Source: Frankia sp. AiPa1
GTDB taxonomy: Bacteria; Actinomycetota; Actinomycetes; Frankiales; Frankiaceae
Assembly: GCF_023243075.1 (NCBI RefSeq)
Contig: NZ_JALKFZ020000034.1
Coordinates: forward strand, 1-64,000
Length of the DNA: 64,000 nucleotides
Direction: 5' to 3'
Below are positions 35,869 through 44,769 of the stretch, in pieces. The notes beneath the pieces are model-generated. The model was not told where the DNA came from. It ran no database searches and saw only the letters and a program-made list of their open reading frames with translations. Made by a program: the position numbers and the translations under genes. Every line of letters starts with the position of its first letter. Position 1 is the first letter of the stretch.

Positions 35869-35914
35869 CTCCTCCGTCCGCAGGCGAGCCATTCGCTACC
35901 TTGAGTGTCTAAAC

Positions 35915-36283
35915 TGCGCCTCAGGGCAACTTCCCGAGCAGCCCGGGCGCTCCGGTCTCTGCCGAAACCGGGGCGCGACCCGACGCTTCACCGATGCCTG
36001 GTGCGACAGTTTCCGCCACGGCTGGATCGGCCGTGACCTGCCCCGCCTCGCCCGCGACGCCGGCTTCCACGACGTCACCTTCGCCGGGCACCTCGTGGTC
36101 GCGACGGGATTCTCCGCCGTCGACACGCTGCTGGAGGTCAGCCGCACCGTGGCGTGCATCAAGGAGAAGCCGCGGCCCGGGTCGGCCTCCCTCACCACCT
36201 GGCTGGACTCGCTGCGGGACTCGGCGGCCGCCAACCCGGTCACGGCCACCGTGACGATGTTCCACGTCTCCGGCCGTCGCTAG
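35915..36283 (+). pseudogene. C-terminal fragment of a class I SAM methyltransferase
   Basis: The frame ending at TAG 36281 reads RRFTDAWCDSFRHGWIGR, LPRLARDAGFHDVTFAGH and FSAVDTLLEVSRTV. This is the C-terminal half of a UbiE-like methyltransferase. The SAM-binding motif I (GxGxG) is absent, and no start codon fits. The gene lost its 5' half. Confidence 0.65.
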
Positions 36284-36501
36284 GCATTCCCTACCAGGTC
36301 GTACAAGCCCCAAGGGTTCGGTGCCCTCCCACCCACCTCGTGGAGCCGTTCCCAACTGTCGCCGACAGCGCCGGGCGGGCGACAGGGCGACAGGCTGGCA
36401 GGGTGGCAGGCACGGTGTCAGTATCGGCCGGGTGACGCCGGCCGGCTCTCCCGGCGGCGTAGCGGGCAGCGACCAGCCCGCGGATCAGGGACAGCCACAC
36501 G

Positions 36502-37833
36502 ATGAACGGGCGAACGGCGCCTGCCGCACAGCCCACCCTGGCGCGCGTCCTGAGCGGGCGGATGCTGTTGTTCCTCGTGCTCGGCGACGTCCTCGGATCG
36601 GGGATCTACGCGCTCACCGGGCAGATCGCCGCCGACGTCGGCGGGATGATCTGGGCACCCTTCCTGCTCGCCTTCGCACTCGCGTTCCTCACCGGGACGG
36701 CCTACGCCGAGCTCGTCGGCAAGTACCCTCGGGCGGCCGGAGCGGCGCTCTACGCCAACGAGGCGTTCCGGCGCCCGTTGCTCACCTTCATGGTCGGCTT
36801 CACCGTGCTGGCCGCCGGGGTCACCTCCACCGCCACTGCCGCGCGGGCCATGGGGGGCAAATACCTCGCGGAGTTCGTGGCTGCCCCGACGGGCGTCGTC
36901 GCGGTTGCGTTCATCCTGCTGACTGCCGTCCTCAATGCCCGTGGGATCGAGGAGTCCGCCCGAGTAAACCTTGTGCTCACCGTGATCGAGCTGGCAGGGC
37001 TGTTGCTGATCGTCGGGATCGGCGTGCACGCGCTGGCTACCGGAGCGGGTGAACCTGGACGGGCCTTCGAGCTGCGTACCGAGCAGCCCGCGCCGCTCGC
37101 TCTGCTCGCCGGCACGACGCTCGCGTTGTACGCGATGCTCGGCTTCGAGAACTCGGTGAACCTCGTCGAGGAGGCCCGCCGGCCGCGCCGAGACCTGCCC
37201 CGGGCGCTGTTCGGCGGCATGTTCATCGCCGGCATGGTCTACCTGTTCGTCGCGTTCACCTGCGCGATGCTGGTGGATCCCGACACCCTCGCTGGCTCCG
37301 GTGCCCCGCTGCTGGAGGTGGTGAAGGCCTCCGATGTGCCGGTACCGTCGAAGCTGTTCGCCGCGGTCGCGCTGGTCGCGGTCGCCAACACCGCCCTGAT
37401 GAACATGGTGATGGCCTCCCGTCTCATCTACGGCATGGCGGCCCAGGGCACGATCCCGACCGTCTTCGCATGGGTCCTGCCCGGCCGACGGACTCCACTC
37501 GTAGCGATCGGCTTCGTGACGGCCCTGACGGTGGCACTGGCCAGCACCGGCCAGCTGGCTGGCCTCGCCGACACCACCGTCGTCCTCCTCCTGCTTGTCT
37601 TCTTCGTCGTCAACATCAGCGCGCTGGTGCTGCGGCGTGAGCCTGCCCCGCCGGGCGCCTACCGTGCCCCGATCTGGGCCCCGGCACTCGGCGCGCTGTC
37701 CTGCGCGGTGCTGGCATCCCCACTGGTCCACCGTGAGAGGACCGTCTACCTTCGCGCGATCGGCCTGCTCGCGTTCGCGGCCGTCCTCGTCGTTGCCCAG
37801 AAGGCTGTTCGGCGGCCGGCTCCGCGCGGGTGA
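36502..37833 (+). CDS. APC-family amino acid permease
   Basis: 443 residues with about twelve membrane helices. The APC signature GDVLGSGIYALTG lies near residue 28 in helix 1, where the substrate-binding break occurs. YAELVGKYPRAAGAALYANEAF follows helix 2, and LYAMLGFENSVNLVEEARRPRRDLPRAL is the helix 6-7 loop. It is probably a proton-coupled amino acid or amine transporter. No ligand-specific residue can be called. It is a solitary gene. Confidence 0.92.
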   Translation: MNGRTAPAAQPTLARVLSGRMLLFLVLGDVLGSGIYALTGQIAADVGGMIWAPFLLAFALAFLTGTAYAELVGKYPRAAGAALYANEAFRRPLLTFMVGFTVLAAGVTSTATAARAMGGKYLAEFVAAPTGVVAVAFILLTAVLNARGIEESARVNLVLTVIELAGLLLIVGIGVHALATGAGEPGRAFELRTEQPAPLALLAGTTLALYAMLGFENSVNLVEEARRPRRDLPRALFGGMFIAGMVYLFVAFTCAMLVDPDTLAGSGAPLLEVVKASDVPVPSKLFAAVALVAVANTALMNMVMASRLIYGMAAQGTIPTVFAWVLPGRRTPLVAIGFVTALTVALASTGQLAGLADTTVVLLLLVFFVVNISALVLRREPAPPGAYRAPIWAPALGALSCAVLASPLVHRERTVYLRAIGLLAFAAVLVVAQKAVRRPAPRG

Positions 37834-37932
37834 GTCGCGTGGGTACGGTCACGCCACGTGTCGTACAAGGCTCGCTGTCACGGGCGGCGTGGCCATCGTC
37901 AAGGTCGCGCCCGATTACCGGCGGGCCTCCGG

Positions 37933-38146
37933 CTACGCCCCTTCGGCAGTTAGGTACACCGCTATCTGCCGGACGAATTCGTCCAGGTCGTCGAGGGCAT
38001 TCAGCCGAGCAACGACGATCTCATCGTCGACCGCGATGTAGTCGTGGACGAGAACGTTTCTGAAGCCGACAGCCTTGCGGAGCGATGGTGCGAGCGTCGC
38101 GGCCAGCGCTCCATGGTCGCCGAGGAGACGGATCGCGTCGCCGTTG
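37933..38146 (-). pseudogene. HepT-type HEPN toxin, C-terminal half
   Basis: On the minus strand, ending at TAG 37933, the frame reads LRKAVGFRNVLVHDYIAVDD, with the HEPN RNase motif RNVLVH (Rx4-6H) intact, then NALDDLDEFVRQIAVYL. The N-terminal half is missing, cut at about 38147 where an XRE fragment begins on the other strand. No MntA partner is present here. Confidence 0.75.
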
Positions 38147-38232
38147 TCGGCGCTACATCCAGGCCCTCGGCGGCCAGATCCAGATCACCGCCGTCTTCGG
38201 CGACGACCTGTACATCCTGCCCGGCACCTCGT
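38147..38232 (+). pseudogene. XRE antitoxin C-terminal scrap
   Basis: The plus frame reads RYIQALGGQIQITAVFGDDL and then YILPGTS, nearly identical to the C-terminus of the intact XRE protein at 39987. The helix-turn-helix part is absent. It sits precisely between the cut ends of the HepT and HAD genes. Confidence 0.72.
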
Positions 38233-38638
38233 GGGAGTACACAATCACATCGGTGACGTCCGCGAAACCATAGCGTTCCTGCTCGCGCTCGCGCGCACCG
38301 ACAAAACTGTTGCTCAGGATTCCGGTACGAAATCGCGGCCGGAGCCCCCGGAACCACTCGAACAGTTCCACGTTCAACGTCCCCAGGTATTCCTCCCACA
38401 TGAGTGTCCAGAAACTGGTCAGCTGGTCCTCGGAGACACCCAGCCGCACGCGAGCGGCGGCGACTACCTCGGTCTCCGACATAGTCCCCACCGAGCCCGC
38501 GAGGAAGACGTCATGCAACCGATCGAGGACGGTGCCCGCTGCCAGCCCCGCCGCCCGTTCCCATTGCTGCACCCATCCGGTCGGCGACGTCACCTCCAGC
38601 ACTCCCCCGATGTCAAGCACAACGCACCGCGCATCCAT
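38233..38638 (-). pseudogene. HAD-family hydrolase, 3'-truncated
   Basis: From ATG 38638 the frame reads MDARCVVLDIGGVLEVTSP (HAD motif I, DxGGVL), continues through WFRGLRPRFRTGILSNSF (motif II, serine) and stops matching at VIVYSHEVP. The conserved lysine and the motif III-IV acidic residues are missing. The open frame then continues on the antisense of the XRE scrap. It is not expected to be active. Confidence 0.72.
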
Positions 38639-38708
38639 TCGTCGGGCTCCTTCGGGTGTCGACACCGCTCCGGGCAGGCCACACCTGGAGTCCGGACATG
38701 CGCTCGTC

Positions 38709-38915
38709 ATGGGACGCGGGCAGGCCTTCGTGATCGAGGTCGACGGACCTCACCATCGCGCTCAGCGACGCTTCGCCGACGACCGCAACCGCGATCTCCA
38801 ATGGGGGCGCTGCGGGATCCACGTCGTCCGTCTGCCCGTCGAGGATCTCGATGATGCCACCGCCCTCGAGGCCCGGCTCCACGAGGAGATCCGCCGACAC
38901 CTTCCGCGTCGCTAG
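38709..38915 (+). pseudogene. DUF559/Vsr-like nuclease C-terminal fragment
   Basis: 68 codons reading QAFVIEVDGPHHRAQRRFAD, then GIHVVRLPVEDLDD. This is the core of a DUF559 (Vsr-like, PD-(D/E)xK) protein with its E-x-D strand and basic helix. The N-terminal part is missing. It may be a remnant of a longer protein. Confidence 0.55.
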
Positions 38916-38996
38916 TCCGAGTCCATCAACCGGGCAGCGCCGGTCCGGCGTTGTGAGGACGGTGCGATGGGCGGCCGGGCCAATAACATGGCGTCG

Positions 38997-39452
38997 ATGC
39001 CGACGCTGTTGATCGTCCACCACACCCCGTCGCCGTCCACGCAGGCGATGTTGGAGGCCGTGCTCGCCGGTGCCAGGGACGAGGCGATCGAGGGCGTGGA
39101 GGTCGTAGTACGCCCGGCCTTGGCGGCCACAACGGTTGATGTGCTGGCCGCCGACGGCTACCTACTGGGGACGCCGGCCAACATCGGCTACATGTCAGGG
39201 GCTTTGAAGCACTTTTTTGATCAAGCCTATTACCCCTGCCTGGAAGCAACCATTGGTCGGCCGTACGCCCTGTATGTCCACGGTAACTCCGACACCACTG
39301 GCGCGGTCCGCAGCGTGGAGACAATCGCCACCGGTCTGAAGTGGAAGCGCCTGCGCGAGCCGTTGTCGATCGTCGGCGAGGTGGACGCTGTTGCGCGCGA
39401 GGCCTGCTGGGAGCTCGGCGCGGCTGTCGCTGCCAGCCTGATGCCCGACTGA
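38997..39452 (+). CDS. Flavodoxin-like family protein, the only intact copy
   Basis: 151 residues from ATG 38997 (ATG 38967 and 38988 are also in frame). The FMN phosphate loop is HHTPSPSTQAM, and DGYLLGTPANIGYMSGALKHFFDQ carries the second FMN loop of the WrbA/flavodoxin-like NAD(P)H:quinone reductase family. WELGAAVAASLMPD ends the protein. It should be a small FMN enzyme. Eight broken relatives lie in the next 22 kb. The upstream DUF559 scrap and downstream HicA scrap show no operon. Confidence 0.85.
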   Translation: MPTLLIVHHTPSPSTQAMLEAVLAGARDEAIEGVEVVVRPALAATTVDVLAADGYLLGTPANIGYMSGALKHFFDQAYYPCLEATIGRPYALYVHGNSDTTGAVRSVETIATGLKWKRLREPLSIVGEVDAVAREACWELGAAVAASLMPD

Positions 39453-39547
39453 CCTGGCCTCGGCATCTGATGGACAAGGGGCGCGTGAATGTTCCGCTCG
39501 CGGCCTGACGGACGATCGCTCGGGACACGCCCCGTCGCACGCGACCG

Positions 39548-39662
39548 TTGAAGGCCGAATTCATCGATTGTCAGTCCGATCTCGTTCAGGATGCTCCGGA
39601 AGGTGCCCTTGGCCAGGCCGCGGGTGTCGTGCGCCGCAAGGAGATCCCGGTTCGACCTCGGA
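39548..39662 (-). pseudogene. HicA-type toxin C-terminal fragment
   Basis: On the minus strand the frame reads LLAAHDTRGLAKGTFRSILN, then EIGLTIDEF. This matches the last beta strand and helix of HicA/YcfA proteins. The catalytic histidine region and start are missing. Confidence 0.55.
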
Positions 39663-39845
39663 CCGAGCGGTCCGGGGACCGAACTGCGGTGAGCCCGGCC
39701 GCCGTCCGGCGGTTCGACCGTGACCGCCAGCACCACCGACGTCGACTGCCCCGCGACCGTCATCGACCGGGTCGACGGCTCGGATCTGATCCAGCCCGGT
39801 ATCCGCGCCCGCGCCGCTGTCCTTGACTCGACGCCGGGCTGTGCC

Positions 39846-39884
39846 GCCGGCGCCACGGTTGCGGCCTGCCTGATGCCTGTGTGA
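39846..39884 (+). pseudogene. Flavodoxin-like family C-terminal scrap
   Basis: The last codons before TGA 39882 read GATVAACLMPV, almost the GATVAASLMP end of the family at 38997. Only about a dozen codons match, so this is a tentative call. Confidence 0.4.
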
Positions 39885-39986
39885 TCTGGACGAGTCAGGC
39901 GGACATCTGTCGAGGCATGCCTGGCCACCTGATGGTCGGGCCCCGGCCGCTTAGCCCAGGTAGTGCGTGGGCGTAGTTCGTCGCTT

Positions 39987-40322
39987 TCACGCGGCGGGCG
40001 TGTCGGTGCCGCGCAGGATGTACAGGTCGTCGCCGAAGACGGCGGTGATCTGGATCTGTCCACCGAGAGCCCGGACGTAGCGGGCGATGACATCGACAGT
40101 GGAGACTTCGCCGCGTTCGATCTGGGAGACCCGGCTCTTGCTGACGCCCATGTGCTCGGCGACGTCGGTCTGCGTCAGGCCGAGGAGTCTGCGGCGTTCT
40201 GCGAGCCGGTGGCCGTCGATGTAGGCCTGGTTGCGCCTGCGGGCCTCGGTCAGGGTTTCCTCGCCGCCGGCGTCGGCGACCAGGCCGGCGCGGACGTCGT
40301 TCCACCGGGAAAGTCTGGTCAT
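39987..40322 (-). CDS. XRE-family antitoxin (HigA-like)
   Basis: 111 residues. An N-terminal linker is followed by a helix-turn-helix (RRLLGLTQTDVAEHMGVSKSRVSQIERGE) and a C-terminal segment, RALGGQIQITAVFGDDLYIL. The ATG overlaps the toxin stop by 4 bp (ATGA at 40319-40322), the toxin-first order of higBA. The antitoxin looks intact although its toxin is cut. Its C-terminus is copied at 38147. Confidence 0.85.
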   Translation of the reverse strand: MTRLSRWNDVRAGLVADAGGEETLTEARRRNQAYIDGHRLAERRRLLGLTQTDVAEHMGVSKSRVSQIERGEVSTVDVIARYVRALGGQIQITAVFGDDLYILRGTDTPAA

Positions 40323-40627
40323 GAGCTGTCCTCCTCGGCTTCCCGTTCCTTCACATACGCGACGTACAGCTCCTCCGCCCGTGGAATCGCCGTGCGGTAC
40401 CAGCCGGACCAGTTGCCCGACTTGTCCCCGCCGACCAGCAGGATCGCGCAGCGCCAGGGATCGAAGACGAACAGGACGCGGATCTCGGAGGAGCCCGCGG
40501 AACCTGGCCTGAGTTCCTTGAGGTTGTGAAGCTCCGAGCCGACCAGGCGGTCGACCAGTGGCCGCCCCAGGACTGGCCCGGCGTCGGCGGGTAGCCGTCG
40601 CCACCACCGGGGCGAGAGCCTGATCCA
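40319..40627 (-). pseudogene. HigB/RelE (Gp49-like) toxin, 5'-truncated
   Basis: The minus frame reads GPVLGRPLVDRLVGSELHNL, then KELRPGSAGSSEIRVLFVFD, GDKSGNWSGWY and EELYVAYVKEREAEED. This is the Gp49-like HigB core with its conserved LGRPLVD and KELRP motifs. A TAG precedes it in frame at 40625 and no start codon follows, so about 30 N-terminal residues are gone. The break abuts the stop of the AraC gene at 40628. Confidence 0.75.
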
Positions 40628-41584
40628 CTAGGAACGGAAGGTCTTGCGGTAGGCATTGGGGGAAACGGCGATGGCGCCGCGAAGATGCTGGCGTAGCGAG
40701 GCAGCCGTGCCGAACCCCGAACGCTCGGCAATGCGGTCTATCGGTAGATCGCTGTGTTCCAGCAGATGCCGGGCGAGGTCGATCCGTTGTTGAGTGAGCC
40801 ACTTTCCGGGGCTTTGGCCGACCTCGGCCCGGAACCGCCGGGTGAAGGTTCGGCGGCTCATCCCGGCGTGGGCAGCCAGATCCGTCAGCTGGACGGGGTG
40901 GTCCAGTCGCTCGAGGGCCCACAGACGGGTGGGCGCGGTGCCTGTCTCCGTGACCTCGGGGACTGGGCGCTCGATGTACTGGGCCTGGCCGCCGTCCCGC
41001 CACGGGGGAATGACACAGCGACGGGCCACCTGGTTGCCGATGGCGCTGCCGTGGTCGCGGCGGATCAGGTGCAGGCAGAGATCCACACCCGCGGCCGCGC
41101 CCGCCGAGGTCAGGACCCGTCCCGCGTCGATGAAAAGGGCCTCGGGGTTGACCTTGACGGCGGGGAAGGACCGTTGGAAGTCCTCGGCGTGCCGCCAGTG
41201 GGTGGTCGCGGGCAGACCCTCCAGCAGGCCCGCAGCGGCCAACACGTAGGAGGCCAGGCAGATCGAGACCATCCGGGCCTCGGGACGAACCCGTGCGAGC
41301 GCCTCCGCCAGGGTGGGCGGGAGCGCGTCGGGGTGGGTGATCTTGACCATCGCCTCCGACGGGGGGATGACGACGGTGTCGGCGGTGGTCAGCACCGCCG
41401 CGTCATGGGCGACCGTGACGGAGTAGTCGGTGGCGGTAGCCACTGGGCGACCGTCCAGCGTGCAGGTGATCACCTCGTACAGTGGCCGTTCGCCGGCAGT
41501 GCGTGCGGTGCCGAAGATCCGGGAGGCGAGGCTGAGCTCGAAGGGGATCACGCCGTCCACGGCGAGTACGACGACGCGATGCAT
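40628..41584 (-). CDS. GlxA-type AraC transcriptional regulator
   Basis: 318 residues from ATG 41584. The N-terminal DJ-1/PfpI-like sensor domain (RVVVLAVDGVIPFELSLASRIF; RMVSICLASYVLAAAGLLEGLPATTHWRH) lies before two AraC helix-turn-helix motifs (LAAHAGMSRRTFTRRFR, IAERSGFGTAASLRQHLRG). SICLA stands where the nucleophile elbow lies in this family. It is divergent from the NADP-dependent reductase gene, 71 bp apart, which it probably controls. Confidence 0.92.
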   Translation of the reverse strand: MHRVVVLAVDGVIPFELSLASRIFGTARTAGERPLYEVITCTLDGRPVATATDYSVTVAHDAAVLTTADTVVIPPSEAMVKITHPDALPPTLAEALARVRPEARMVSICLASYVLAAAGLLEGLPATTHWRHAEDFQRSFPAVKVNPEALFIDAGRVLTSAGAAAGVDLCLHLIRRDHGSAIGNQVARRCVIPPWRDGGQAQYIERPVPEVTETGTAPTRLWALERLDHPVQLTDLAAHAGMSRRTFTRRFRAEVGQSPGKWLTQQRIDLARHLLEHSDLPIDRIAERSGFGTAASLRQHLRGAIAVSPNAYRKTFRS

Positions 41585-41655
41585 GGCCCGATCCTTGCAC
41601 ATCATGACCTTCGGGCCACTCGCTGAGCTGCCGGCCGGGGCAGCAGGCTGGGCGC

Positions 41656-42603
41656 ATGACGACTCCAACGATGCGGGCTATCAGCCAGTCCGAACTGGGC
41701 GCCCCTGACGTGCTGCGTGAGGTCGAGATCGAACGTCCCGTCCCCGGACCGACCGAGGTTCTGGTGCGGGTCCATGCGGCGGGCTTGAACCCGACCGACT
41801 GGAAGCACCGGCAGATACCCGGCTTTCTCGGGCGGCTTCCGCTGGTCCTGGGCTGGGACGTGTCCGGCATGGTCGAGGCGCTCGGCGTCGGCGTGACAAT
41901 CCACGAGGTGGGCGACGAGGTTTTCGGCATGCTGCCGTACCCGCGTGGCCACGGCTCCTGCGCCGAGTACGTCACGTCCCCCGCCCGTGCCCTCGTCCGA
42001 AAGCCCGCTGAGCTCGATCACGTCGAGGCCGCCGCGGTCCCGCTGGCCGCCCTCACCGCTTACCAGGCCCTGGTCGAGGTGGCCGACGTCCAGCCTGGCC
42101 AGCGCGTACTGATACATGCCGCGGCCGGCGGTGTCGGCCACTTCGCCGTACAGATCGCCAAGTCGCTGGGTGCTCACGTGATAGGCACCGCCAGCGCGCC
42201 CAAACACGATCTGCTCCGCACGCTCGGCGCCGACGAACTGATCGACTACCGCAATGTGGATTTCGAGCAGGCGGCCGGCAAGGTCGACGTGGTCGTCGAC
42301 ACCATCGGCGGCGACTACACGGCCCGTTCCCTGCGGACGCTGGTACCGGGCGGCGTCCTCGTCTCCCTCGCGCTCTCCAACACGCGGCCAATGCCAGAGG
42401 AGGCCGCGCAACTCGGCGTCCACCACCGGCTGATGCTGGTCGAGGCCGACCAGACGGGGATGCTCGCGGTGGCCGACCTGGTGAGGAGCGGCGCACTCCG
42501 CCCGGTCATCGAGGCCACCTACCCCTTGGAGCAGGCCGCCAAGGCGCACGAGCTGGGCGACGCGGGCCGGGTCACGGGCAAGGTGGTACTCACCGTCCGG
42601 TGA
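41656..42603 (+). CDS. NADP-dependent quinone oxidoreductase-like protein
   Basis: 315 residues of the zinc-free medium-chain reductase group. It starts MRAISQSELGAPDVLREVEI. The NADP site is VLIHAAAGGVGHFAVQIAKSLGAHVIGTAS. The zinc-ligand cysteines of alcohol dehydrogenases are absent, as in QOR. It should reduce quinones or enones with NADPH. It is divergent from the GlxA-type regulator. A 5' scrap of a similar gene lies at 52617. Confidence 0.93.
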   Translation: MTTPTMRAISQSELGAPDVLREVEIERPVPGPTEVLVRVHAAGLNPTDWKHRQIPGFLGRLPLVLGWDVSGMVEALGVGVTIHEVGDEVFGMLPYPRGHGSCAEYVTSPARALVRKPAELDHVEAAAVPLAALTAYQALVEVADVQPGQRVLIHAAAGGVGHFAVQIAKSLGAHVIGTASAPKHDLLRTLGADELIDYRNVDFEQAAGKVDVVVDTIGGDYTARSLRTLVPGGVLVSLALSNTRPMPEEAAQLGVHHRLMLVEADQTGMLAVADLVRSGALRPVIEATYPLEQAAKAHELGDAGRVTGKVVLTVR

Positions 42604-42652
42604 CTGTCGACGCCGTGCTACCTGACCTGAGGAGCGGCTCGGTTCATCGCCG

Positions 42653-43147
42653 CACAACACGGCCCTTTACTATGCGGCGTTGGCCGAGACGCAGGGCGGA
42701 AGCTTCCTGCCGGATCGGGAGGCCCACGGCTGGGTTCGGTTCTGCCTGCGCGCGCACCACCTGCGGGCGCAGCTCGTCCAGCGACGGCTTGACCTGGCGG
42801 CCGAGGTCTGGCGAATCCTGACCGATCAGGTCGCCGCGGCCAGGTTGGGGGAGCGGTCGGTCGCAGCCCTCTACGCTGCGACTCGCCCGGCAGGCGCACG
42901 CCGGGCGACCTATGCCCGTGACGAGGGATTGACCCGCGACCAGGCGATACGGGACCTACAGGGCCTGAAGGCCGCTGGGCTGATCGAGGAGATCGGGCAC
43001 GGCCGTACCCAGCGGTACATCGCCGCCGGTGCCGCTGCCAAGGCCGAACGGACGATCCGCGCCGCTCACAGTTCCCAGCCGCTGCGTGACCCCTACACTT
43101 CCCTGGCGGCATCGCCGCGACCGGATGTCATGTCTAACAGCTGTTAG
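42653..43147 (+). pseudogene. Fic-family protein, N-terminal part lost
   Basis: The frame reads HNTALYYAALAETQGGSFLP and later GARRATYARDEGLTRDQAIR and LKAAGLIEEIGHGRTQRYI. This is the C-terminal winged helix and linker of a Fic-family protein. The catalytic HPFxxGNGR motif is missing. A scrap of the same segment lies at 60272. The 3' end overlaps the next gene's operator. Confidence 0.7.
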
Positions 43148-43149
43148 AC
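43132..43149 (+). promoter_or_regulatory. 18-base perfect palindrome, toxin-antitoxin operator
   Basis: GTCTAACAGCTGTTAGAC is a perfect palindrome 7 bases upstream of the antitoxin ATG. It probably binds the antitoxin or its complex to autoregulate the operon. It also covers the stop codon of the Fic remnant. Confidence 0.75.
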
Positions 43150-43156
43150 TCTTGGT

Positions 43157-43444
43157 ATGGCTACTGTCAGTATGCGGGATCTCAGCCACGCCGTGGGTAG
43201 CTGGGTCGACCGTGCCCACGCGGGAGAGTCGATCGTCATCACTCGCAACGGGCGGCCGTGGGCGAGGCTGGTGCCGGAGCTGACCCAGACCGGCAGCGAC
43301 TACCTGGATCAACTCGTCGCCGAGGGGCGTGTCACCGTGCCCACGGCGGGCTTGGCTGATCTCCCCGAACCGGTTCCCACCGGCGGCTGGGACGGGCGCG
43401 ATTCCACGGATGTCGTCGCGGAACTGCGCGAGGATTCTGCGTGA
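43157..43444 (+). CDS. Phd/YefM-type antitoxin
   Basis: 95 residues. The N-terminal domain (VSMRDLSHAVGSWVDRAHAGESIVITRNGRPWARLVP) is the Phd/YefM DNA-binding fold, and the acidic C-terminal tail is the likely toxin-binding part. The toxin's GTG overlaps the stop (GTGA at 43441), and an 18-base palindrome lies upstream. Confidence 0.92.
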   Translation: MATVSMRDLSHAVGSWVDRAHAGESIVITRNGRPWARLVPELTQTGSDYLDQLVAEGRVTVPTAGLADLPEPVPTGGWDGRDSTDVVAELREDSA

Positions 43445-43830
43445 TCTATCTGGATTCCAGTGCGTTGGTGAAGCTGGTTCATCCAGAACCGGAGACACGC
43501 GCGCTGCGATCCTGGCTCGCCGTCCGGCCTGGCGTCTCGGTGTCCTCTGCGCTTGCCACGCTGGAAGTGACCCGTGCACTGCGTCGCAGTGACCCCGGCG
43601 CGCTTCCCCGGGTTCCCGACGTCCTGGCTCGCGTCACGCTCGTGCCCATCGAGGAGCCGATCCTGGTCTCCGCCGCGGCCTTGACGGATCCCCTGCTGCG
43701 GTCGCTGGACGCTCTTCATCTCGCGACGGCTCTCCGGCTCGACGCGCCGTCGCTCGTCTTCATCAGCTATGATAAACGCCTTTCCGCCGCGGCCGCCCAG
43801 GAACGCCTGAATGTCGCGGTGCCGGTCTGA
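43441..43830 (+). CDS. VapC-type PIN-domain toxin
   Basis: 129 residues. All four PIN acidic positions are present: MIYLDSSALVKL, LATLEVTRAL, RSLDALHLATAL and FISYDKRL. It should be an Mg-dependent RNase neutralised by the preceding antitoxin. The start is GTG 43441, translationally coupled. Confidence 0.93.
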   Translation: MIYLDSSALVKLVHPEPETRALRSWLAVRPGVSVSSALATLEVTRALRRSDPGALPRVPDVLARVTLVPIEEPILVSAAALTDPLLRSLDALHLATALRLDAPSLVFISYDKRLSAAAAQERLNVAVPV

Positions 43831-44018
43831 TCGCAGGCGCCCCGTCTGGCCGGTCACCGTCGACCTGCATGGCAGGTCCTCGCCGATGATTGCGCGGCCC
43901 TGACCGCGCGGGGAATCGTCATCACCGTGATCACTCAGCCCGACCGAGGCCGCGCCGTGGGCAACGGGCCGGCAGCCTCACCGTGGCGCCAACCCTCCTC
44001 GGATACGCGACGTAACCG

Positions 44019-44675
44019 CTACAGGTCCTTCGGCTCGTCGAGAAACCGCTGGGTCTCGCGGGCGAGCTGGACGAGGAAGCGGTTGCGTTCGAACGTGGGG
44101 TCCGCGGTCGCGTCCGGCGGCGGCGTGTTCATGAAACTGAAATGTCCGGCTCCCGCTACGGTCCGGACGTCCACCGGGCCGGGTGCCTTCGTGAGGTTGA
44201 GGATCTGTTCGACCGGGGTGATCCGATCCTGTTCTGCGGCGTAGACGAGCATCGGTGCCGTCACGGCGTCCAGAGAACCCGGCGCGGCGAACCAGCCGAC
44301 GGCGGGCGCGTACAGGACCAGACGGGACACCCGCGGTTCGCGCGGCACCTCCATCGGCGTGCCGTCGCGAGCCCAGGGCGTCGCCCCGGCCAGGCAGAGC
44401 GCGGCCCATCCCCCGATCGAATGACCGACCACGGCGACCGGCAGGCCCGGCGTGGCGTGTTCCCGCAGCGCCGCGACCAGCCCACGCGGCCGCGCGAGCA
44501 GATCCTCGGCGGTCATCTCGGCGGGGAAACGTTCGAAGTACGGCGCGATGACCTGGCAACCGTGGGCCGCCAGGTACTTCAGCAACGGCCGATGCCGTTG
44601 CGGATCGCCGCCCGCACCCGCGGCGAACAGCACCACTCGCCGGCTGTCGGGAGCACCGAGCGTGAGAGCGTCCAC
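44019..44675 (-). CDS. Alpha/beta hydrolase (dienelactone hydrolase-like)
   Basis: 218 residues. The nucleophile elbow is VVGHSIGGWAALCL. The catalytic aspartate lies in LVYAAEQDRITPVEQI and the histidine in AGAGHFSFMN. ATG 44675 is the only clear start. It is a small serine hydrolase of unknown substrate, alone between the VapC module and the oxygenase gene. Confidence 0.9.
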   Translation of the reverse strand: MDALTLGAPDSRRVVLFAAGAGGDPQRHRPLLKYLAAHGCQVIAPYFERFPAEMTAEDLLARPRGLVAALREHATPGLPVAVVGHSIGGWAALCLAGATPWARDGTPMEVPREPRVSRLVLYAPAVGWFAAPGSLDAVTAPMLVYAAEQDRITPVEQILNLTKAPGPVDVRTVAGAGHFSFMNTPPPDATADPTFERNRFLVQLARETQRFLDEPKDL

Positions 44676-44769
44676 CAGTTCCTCCTCAGGACGTGGTGCG
44701 TGCGGCGACAGTCTCGGCCGCGGCGTCGGCGTAGCGTGTGACTGGCCGGTAACCGGGGCGGCGCGGCGA

